From the NCBI RefSeq assembly GCF_014646115.1, contig NZ_BMMV01000018.1:119928-183927 (forward strand): DNA of 64,000 nucleotides. Direction: 5' to 3'. This DNA comes from Streptomyces camponoticapitis. GTDB lineage: Bacteria > Actinomycetota > Actinomycetes > Streptomycetales > Streptomycetaceae. Below, piece by piece: positions 58,816 through 64,000 of this stretch. Under the pieces are notes generated by a model. The model did no database searches and was not told the origin of the DNA. It saw only the letters and a program-made list of their open reading frames with translations. The first letter of the stretch is position 1, and each line of letters begins with the position of its first letter. Both the position numbers and the translations under genes were made by a program.

Positions 58816-61248
58816 TTAATTCCAAAAATTTGAAGATGAATCGGCCCTTCTCTGTATAGCGGCATCGGCCTTTCTCTCTGCATCTGCGATCTCGGCACTA
58901 AGGATCGCACTGACTTCGTTCCAGCGAAACGGTAGCTCGCCTGTTGCAGTCTCTAGCGGAGTCCACTGGGAATCCAGGTATGCACGGAATGCCTTGGCTC
59001 GCTGTAGGCGCTCTTTAATGCTGTGTACATCCCCGATGCCCCGGCGGACGCTTGGGTTTACGATTGGAGTGTCAACGATCATCGCGTCGACATAGCTGAA
59101 CGAGTGAATCATTTTTCGATAGAGGTAACTTCCGACACTTGTGGGTCTATATGACCCTCCATCTAGCGCATCGGAAAATACCAACAAGTTCCCCTTTGTG
59201 GCCCTGTCTAGCTGAGCGCCAACTTGCTCTTGAGAAAATCCGAGCCCTTGGCCGAATGAATAAATGCTGACCGCAGGAACAAGGCCGTCACTGCCTGCGC
59301 TCTCCGCGCTGCGCTGAACATGAGCCAGAATACTAGGCAAAAGAAAATGCTCGCGCCCGTCGTTCGTCGTGATGTCGAATAGATTGCATACCGCACTAGC
59401 CTCAGGGTTGAAGTAATCGTAGTCGCCAAATACGATCGCCCGGATAAACTCGTGCATGGGCACTTTGTAAACTCTTCCGCCCTCGGCGACATCGAGAACG
59501 CGCTGTGTCGAGACGTATCCACTCCCTATGAAAGTGAACAAGAAGAGCAATGCTGTCCGAGTGTTCCCTCCGCTCATGTTGTCGATTAAAGATTTCAGCT
59601 CTTCGTCGATTTTGAACGCCCTGATGAGGGCATCTAGGTAGGCAATCAAGTCACTATCGTTAATGGACAGGTTATTCGGAAATGCGCCGTCCGCGCCCGA
59701 TTCGATCACCTTGTTGCGCGCGAATTCAAGGCGCTTGGATACAACCTGATCCGTCCTTGCTGGGGCGATTGTGAAGACCCGCGTTTGATATGCGGCCAAG
59801 GCCCCGTGCGCGCGAGACTGAAAGAAGGTGCTCGGGCGGATTGAAACAAATACTGTTCCCGGCCATGAATCAGCAATTGAGTGTGCAGACTCAAAAATAC
59901 TCTCCTGGAATTCTGGCGGGCGTTGGTCGATGTTATCGAGAATCACAAGCGGCGACCTTCCCGAAGTCGCCTTGATGTGTTCCAGTGATCGTCGCAAGTG
60001 CTCGAACTCGTTCGACAGATGACCTGTCAGCATTATGAGTTCATGCTTCCTGTATTCAGTCGGGTCTGATTCGTCCCCAAGGATTGTCCGCTTGAATTTA
60101 TTGATTTCCTTGTTGTATACCGCGCGTACGAAACCTCGCTCTTGGATATCGATCTGATGCCCGGTTTCCAGTTGCTCCGTCATGCGTTCCGTAATGTACA
60201 TAGGTAGGTCTGTGACGAATACCGGTTCTCTTACGAAGTCGACGTAGAGAATGATTGATTTAGCGAGTACCTCCTTTGCGTCCACCCTGATCAAGTGGCG
60301 CAGAAACATGCTCTTCCCCACCCCTACATCGCCTAGAAGGATAATGGGGCGCCGACTAAGCGCGGCAGTGACCATGTCAGTTGTCAGCTTTGGATTTATT
60401 CCCTTCTTTGCGGTGGCCTGTTCGATGCCTCCTGGCACATTTTCAGCCACGGATGCATAGCGGGCTCTGAGTACTTCCCTGCTCACCATTGAATATTGAG
60501 ACAGCGCCCCGCTGGCGCAGTAGCAATCCTTGACAAATTCGTCCGAGATCTGTTTCTCATGCTCAAGGTCCTGAATGAAAAGCTGGCCAAGCATTTTGAG
60601 GTCAGTTTCGAGCTCGGTGCGGCGCCTGAAGCCTGGATAGTTATTGATGGAGTTGGCGAGTTTTTCGGGAGCAAGAACCTGAGGTTTTTTCGCTAGTAGA
60701 TATCTTTGCAAGCTGCGCGTGGCGAACGCTGGTTTAGAGAGGTGACCCCAGAGGGTTTGGAAATCGTCATGCATCTCTTGGAGCGAGCTGAAGACTAAGG
60801 CGTTTCCTTTCAAAGGTGGCACGCCATCCTGCCTGGATGCAAAGAAGGCGGCGAGCTGATGCCCGTTTGAAATGATTCCAATTGGAATGCCGCGTTCTTG
60901 GCAGTAGCCTAGGACTTGGCGGATTGCCTTCGCCGTATTTTCATCTTCCATCAGGGTCGGTACAGAAATGGCGTGCCGACCGGCGATTCCAGGGGGGAGG
61001 TCGAACGCGATCCCTTCTTTTTTGGCTTCCAGAATGAATTGGGCTGCCGGCTTACCAATCAAGTAGTCGACATAGGATCCGTTGTGATGATCCTCGGTGA
61101 CGGCTTCTTGAGGGCTCCAACCCAGGCAATTGAAAAGCAGCGCATCAATCAAATGAAGTCGAGTTGTGTCTTCGTTTGCTCCGCTGCCGACGGTGGGAGA
61201 GTTCAGAAGACCGTGAAGTTCTTCCCTTGCGTTTGCGTAAGGATCCAT
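58816..61248 (-). CDS. HsdR-type nuclease/P-loop NTPase, candidate defence protein
   Basis: An 810-residue protein. The N-terminal domain (about 20-190) has the PD-(D/E)xK pattern of type I restriction HsdR N-terminal nucleases: Asp61 in YVDYLIGK, then Glu74 and Lys76 in FILEAKK, plus a following GYCQERGIPIGIISNG. The middle holds an NTPase: Walker A GDVGVGKS (306-313), Walker B LVILDNID (434-441) and sensor-like VFVSIRPS (467-474). The C-terminal 300 residues are helical. There are no helicase motifs and no methylase or specificity gene nearby. GC content is clearly lower than the flanks. The start ATG 61248 has AGGGGG upstream. It lies between repeats R2 and R3. Confidence 0.85.
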   Translation of the reverse strand: MDPYANAREELHGLLNSPTVGSGANEDTTRLHLIDALLFNCLGWSPQEAVTEDHHNGSYVDYLIGKPAAQFILEAKKEGIAFDLPPGIAGRHAISVPTLMEDENTAKAIRQVLGYCQERGIPIGIISNGHQLAAFFASRQDGVPPLKGNALVFSSLQEMHDDFQTLWGHLSKPAFATRSLQRYLLAKKPQVLAPEKLANSINNYPGFRRRTELETDLKMLGQLFIQDLEHEKQISDEFVKDCYCASGALSQYSMVSREVLRARYASVAENVPGGIEQATAKKGINPKLTTDMVTAALSRRPIILLGDVGVGKSMFLRHLIRVDAKEVLAKSIILYVDFVREPVFVTDLPMYITERMTEQLETGHQIDIQERGFVRAVYNKEINKFKRTILGDESDPTEYRKHELIMLTGHLSNEFEHLRRSLEHIKATSGRSPLVILDNIDQRPPEFQESIFESAHSIADSWPGTVFVSIRPSTFFQSRAHGALAAYQTRVFTIAPARTDQVVSKRLEFARNKVIESGADGAFPNNLSINDSDLIAYLDALIRAFKIDEELKSLIDNMSGGNTRTALLFLFTFIGSGYVSTQRVLDVAEGGRVYKVPMHEFIRAIVFGDYDYFNPEASAVCNLFDITTNDGREHFLLPSILAHVQRSAESAGSDGLVPAVSIYSFGQGLGFSQEQVGAQLDRATKGNLLVFSDALDGGSYRPTSVGSYLYRKMIHSFSYVDAMIVDTPIVNPSVRRGIGDVHSIKERLQRAKAFRAYLDSQWTPLETATGELPFRWNEVSAILSAEIADAERKADAAIQRRADSSSNFWN

Positions 61249-61423
61249 GTGTGCCCCCTGGCCCAGAGATCGGTCGCTCGCTCGTCGCGCGTCCTTCTGG
61301 TCCGCAATCATCCAGCAACGTAACGCTATGTGCCACGGGTTCAACGATTCCCGTCCGATGAGTTGCGCCCTAGGTTGGTGGAGCGGGTTTGGCCGGTGGC
61401 CTGCCTGGTTTGGGGTCGGGCAT

Positions 61424-61731
61424 GATCAGGGGGCCGTACGCTGGTCGGCAACTCGGGCAGGCTGTGCCCCTGCCCGGAATGTGGTCGAGTGGCCCCCTGG
61501 TCTTGCTCGACGCGGGACCCGGACCGGGGAGGTGGCTAAAGCCGTGGAGCCGACCGCCCCAGCCACTGAGGGTTTCTCCCGACCAGTGGCGTGCGCTCCT
61601 CAGTCGCGCGACCGGCGTAGCCGGGGCCCGGAGCGGGGCGGAGACAGGAGCGGCGGGGCCCGGCGGGGAGCCGGGGAGCGCGCGGCGAGCGGAGCGAGGC
61701 GCCTTGAGTAAGTAGAGACAGGTTTCGACAG
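61424..61731 (+). repeat. Dispersed structured repeat, copy R3
   Basis: Outer stem GATCAGGGGGCC/GGCCCCCTGGTC (61424-61435 with 61491-61502, one G-T pair) and inner hairpin CGGGCAG/CTGCCCG (61454-61460 with 61470-61476), the same architecture as R1 with changed outer-stem bases. Conserved block: GCTAAAGCCGTGGAGCCGAC, GGGTTTCTCCC, GTCGCGCGACCGGCGTAGCC and GGCGGAGACAGGAGCGGCGG. The tail GCGCCTTG plus GTTTCGACA is shared with R1. Confidence 0.75.
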
Positions 61732-61748
61732 TTCGCGCGGCGCTCGGT

Positions 61749-62519
61749 TCAGACGGTGTGGAGTGTGCGGGGGCTGTCGGCGGTGATGTGGTAGGCGAGT
61801 TGGGTGCGGTCGGCGCCTGCGCGGAGTTCTTCGAGGATCAGCGGGTGTTGGTCGTTGCCGTGGGTGGTGCGGGTGGTGTGGATGATCGGGGTTGCGTCGG
61901 GGGTGTGGAGTGCGGTGCGTTCGTCGGGCAGGGGCATGCGGGCGCTGACGGTTTCGTGCCAGGTGAGTGTGTGGCCGGCCTTGGTGAGTAGGGCGTAGAT
62001 CTGTTCCGGTTCGGTGTCCGGGGCTTCGGCGAGCTGCTTGACCTGGTCCGCGGTGGCGAACGGGATGAGGATGCGGTGCAGGGCGCGGGTCTCGGTGTCC
62101 GGGTCGGTCAGTAGGCGGTCGACGGCGAACAGGGCTTCGCCTTCGGCCAGTTCGAGCAGCGGGCCTGTGGTGGCTGTTGTGGTGGTGCGGTAGACCGTCG
62201 GGGCTTCGGCTTGCTGCCACTGGTGGTGGCCGGTGCGGAAGGTTTTGCCGCTGCGGGTGATGGTCCGTTCGATGGTGACCGCTGGGGCGGGGACGGCCCG
62301 GACGTAGCTGCCCTTGCCGTGGATGACCTCGATGAGCCCTTCCGCGCGGAGTGCGGCGATGGCCTTGCGGACGGTGGGCCTGCTGACCCGGTAGCGGTCG
62401 ATGAGCTGGGCTTCCGAGGGGAGCGGGGCTCCGGGGGTGTACTCGCCTGTGCTGATGCCGCTGCGGATCTCGGCGGCAACCTGCTGGTATAGCGCGCCGG
62501 GTCGTTGGATCTCTCCCAT
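61749..62519 (-). CDS. GntR/HutC family repressor (KorSA-like)
   Basis: A 256-residue regulator with an N-terminal GntR winged helix (ALYQQVAAEIRSGISTGEYT, PLPSEAQLIDRYRVSRPTVR, GSYVR) and a C-terminal UTRA effector domain (about 85-250). In actinomycete integrative and conjugative elements such as pSAM2, KorSA-type GntR proteins repress transfer genes; this gene is divergent from a transfer ATPase operon, which fits. The two inverted-repeat half-sites in the divergent region are its probable operators. Confidence 0.88.
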   Translation of the reverse strand: MGEIQRPGALYQQVAAEIRSGISTGEYTPGAPLPSEAQLIDRYRVSRPTVRKAIAALRAEGLIEVIHGKGSYVRAVPAPAVTIERTITRSGKTFRTGHHQWQQAEAPTVYRTTTTATTGPLLELAEGEALFAVDRLLTDPDTETRALHRILIPFATADQVKQLAEAPDTEPEQIYALLTKAGHTLTWHETVSARMPLPDERTALHTPDATPIIHTTRTTHGNDQHPLILEELRAGADRTQLAYHITADSPRTLHTV

Positions 62520-62564
62520 GCCGGGCTCTCCTCGTCAACTGTTGTGGACCATCATGACGTGAGC

Positions 62565-62645
62565 TGACGTCACTCGTAAGCATAAGTGGTTGCGCTTCTC
62601 GGTCAAGACATGCACACTCTCAACTCGTAAGTACGAGTGACGTCA
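62565..62645. promoter_or_regulatory. Nested inverted-repeat operators of the transfer promoter
   Basis: TGACGTCACTCGTA (62565-62578) and TACGAGTGACGTCA (62632-62645) form a perfect 14-bp inverted repeat 53 bases apart. Each arm is also half of a local palindrome: ACTCGTA-AG-TACGAGT at 62623-62638 is perfect; ACTCGTA-AG-CATAAGT at 62572-62587 is partial. This matches the expected arrangement for two GntR dimers over divergent promoters. Confidence 0.65.
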
Positions 62646-62680
62646 CGTGATGTCTTGTTGACCGAGGAGGTCCTACCTTC

Positions 62681-63043
62681 ATGCAGTCCATACCTGTGGA
62701 CACATCCCGGCTCGGCGTACTGCGGTGCGCCGTCGGACCCGAACCCAAGATCGCGGACTTCGAAACCAAGGAGGTCAAGAGGGACAAGGAAGGCAACACC
62801 ATCTACAGCGTCGCCGTGACGGTCCGCCAGGAAGGGCGCCGCGTCTCGGTGATCGAGATTTCCGTCACCGGAGAGCCCAAGGGAGTTGTCGAAGGCGCAG
62901 AGGTACGTGTGACCGGCCTCGACGCCTTCTCCTGGGCCATGGGCGACCGGCACGGAATCAGCTTCCGCGCCGCCGCCATCACCCCCGTACCGGCCAGCGG
63001 CACGACACCTGCCGGACCTGCTGGCAAGGGTGGTGGGGCCTGA
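62681..63043 (+). CDS. Small conserved AICE protein ahead of transfer ATPase
   Basis: A 120-residue soluble, beta-rich protein (SRLGVLRCAVGPEPKIADFE, VAVTVRQEGRRVSVIEISVT, VRVTGLDAFSWAMGDRHGIS). I recall small proteins of this kind before FtsK-type genes of Streptomyces integrative elements; function unknown. Its stop overlaps the ATG of the ATPase gene (ATGA), so translation is coupled. A GAGG-type ribosome site precedes ATG 62681. Confidence 0.8.
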   Translation: MQSIPVDTSRLGVLRCAVGPEPKIADFETKEVKRDKEGNTIYSVAVTVRQEGRRVSVIEISVTGEPKGVVEGAEVRVTGLDAFSWAMGDRHGISFRAAAITPVPASGTTPAGPAGKGGGA

Positions 63044-64000
63044 TGGGACCGATCCTGCTCGCCTTCTGCCTCGTGCTGCTGGCCTGGCTGCTGGTCATCG
63101 GCAAGGAGGTGCAACAGCGGCGATCGGACTGGCACTGGTACCTGACCGGCTACCCCCGCACCGCCCTCCTGGTGATGCTCACCTGGCGCAAGGTGGCTTA
63201 CGTCAACGACCTGACGGTCTCCCACAAGCCCAACCACCACATCGTGGGCGGCCTAGCCGTCAGGGGTGAACCACTGCGAACCCTCACGCCGCGCTGCTCC
63301 TTCCCCCGCCCCACACCGAACGGTCTGGAACTGACCGTCCGACTCCGAGCAGGGCAGACTCCGGCCCCCTTCCTGGCGGCGGCCGACGCCTTCGCCCATT
63401 CATGGCGCATACACGCGGTACGCGTCATCTCACCCGAACGTGGCCTGGTCCTCATCTCGGCAACGGCCAATGACCCCTTGGAGCATCCCGGCCGTCCGGC
63501 CGTGGCGGCACCCGCCGCGCTGCTGTCGGCGGTGGTCGGAGCCCTGGAGAGCGGACGGGCCTGGGTGATGGACTTCCGGCAGGTCCCGCACTGGCTGATC
63601 GTCGGCGCGACACAGTCGGGTAAGTCCAGCCTGATCGCCCGGCTCGTCACCCAACTCGCCCCACAACCAGTCGCCCTGGTCGGCATCGACTGCAAGGGCG
63701 GCATGGAACTAGGGCTCGTGGAATCGCGCCTGTCAGCCCTGGCCACCTCCCGCAGTGAAGCCGTCACCATCCTCGGCCACCTCGTCACCGACATGCAGGG
63801 ACGCATGCAGAGCTGCCGTACGGCGGGCGCCCGGTCGATATGGGACCTCCCCGAGAAGTTTAGGCCCGTACCGGTCGTGGTCATCGTGGACGAGTTGGCA
63901 GAGCTGTACCTGACCAACGGCAGTAAGGAGCAGCGGGCAGAGGCCGAGCAGTGCTCGACCTACCTCCTGCGACTGGCCCAACTCGGCGCGGCGCTCGGTG
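63043..64000 (+). CDS. FtsK/SpoIIIE-type DNA transfer ATPase, truncated by window end
   Basis: The first 319 codons of an FtsK/SpoIIIE-family protein (TraSA/TraB-like). An N-terminal transmembrane helix (ILLAFCLVLLAWLLVIGKEV) is followed by a soluble linker and the motor domain with Walker A GATQSGKSSLIARL (about residues 190-203) and Walker B VVVIVDELAELY. In Streptomyces elements such proteins move double-stranded DNA between mycelia. It overlaps the preceding small gene and continues past 64000. Replication and integrase genes are expected to the right. Confidence 0.9.
   Translation, partial: MGPILLAFCLVLLAWLLVIGKEVQQRRSDWHWYLTGYPRTALLVMLTWRKVAYVNDLTVSHKPNHHIVGGLAVRGEPLRTLTPRCSFPRPTPNGLELTVRLRAGQTPAPFLAAADAFAHSWRIHAVRVISPERGLVLISATANDPLEHPGRPAVAAPAALLSAVVGALESGRAWVMDFRQVPHWLIVGATQSGKSSLIARLVTQLAPQPVALVGIDCKGGMELGLVESRLSALATSRSEAVTILGHLVTDMQGRMQSCRTAGARSIWDLPEKFRPVPVVVIVDELAELYLTNGSKEQRAEAEQCSTYLLRLAQLGAALG

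Noticed and set aside
50000-64000. tRNA gene or CRISPR array in the accessory region
   Set aside because: No cloverleaf with a plausible T-arm and no regularly spaced short repeats were found by eye.

Overview
The window is high-GC DNA from a streptomycete. Chaplins, rodlins, an SsgA-like cell-division protein and a tricorn-type protease are Streptomyces hallmarks, and GTGA/ATGA start-stop overlaps are common. Roughly 1-50 kb is chromosomal. From about 50.4 kb rightwards it becomes accessory DNA with duplicated fragments, lower-GC genes, dispersed repeats and the start of an actinomycete integrative and conjugative element (AICE)-like transfer module that runs off the right edge. No rRNA, tRNA or CRISPR array was found.

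0-23 kb, aerial-surface region. A vitamin K epoxide reductase-like gene is followed by four small secreted-protein genes on the minus strand (two unknown, two short chaplins) and a secreted protein resembling DUF3344. A tight nine-gene polysaccharide operon follows (5368-15371): two glycosyltransferases, a polyprenyl-phosphate sugar transferase, an O-antigen polymerase/ligase-like protein, a MurJ/Wzx-like flippase, a NodB deacetylase, a Wzz-like protein and a BioF2/CelD-like acyltransferase. A secreted GH26-like hydrolase, an ATP-grasp ligase and a flavin oxidoreductase lie next to it. Then come a two-domain, sortase-anchored chaplin, a short chaplin and three rodlins. The layout suggests one region supplying both the rodlet proteins and a surface glycan of aerial hyphae.

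23-50 kb, general chromosome. This holds exonuclease III, a MerR regulator facing a Baeyer-Villiger monooxygenase/hydrolase/short-chain dehydrogenase operon, a tricorn protease, a TetR/MMPL pair, an SsgA-like protein, a CbiMN-CbiQ-CbiO nickel/cobalt importer preceded by a Nur-like box, and several hydrolases, dehydrogenases and a drug exporter. A decayed protocatechuate locus keeps pcaB, which carries an unusual internal insertion, and a pcaG remnant with its middle deleted.

50-64 kb, accessory region. Two divergent copies of the 3' end of a small multidrug-transporter gene flank a flavoprotein gene. An aminoglycoside phosphotransferase-like gene plus a TPR regulator gene form a module that also exists as an internally deleted mini-copy just upstream. 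Further right, three copies of a roughly 200-base repeat, each with a GC-rich hairpin of differing stem sequence, alternate with unrelated cargo. The cargo includes an 810-residue protein joining an HsdR-type nuclease domain to a P-loop NTPase, a candidate single-gene defence system. The window ends with a GntR repressor, its inverted-repeat operators, a small conserved protein and a truncated FtsK/SpoIIIE-type DNA transfer ATPase.
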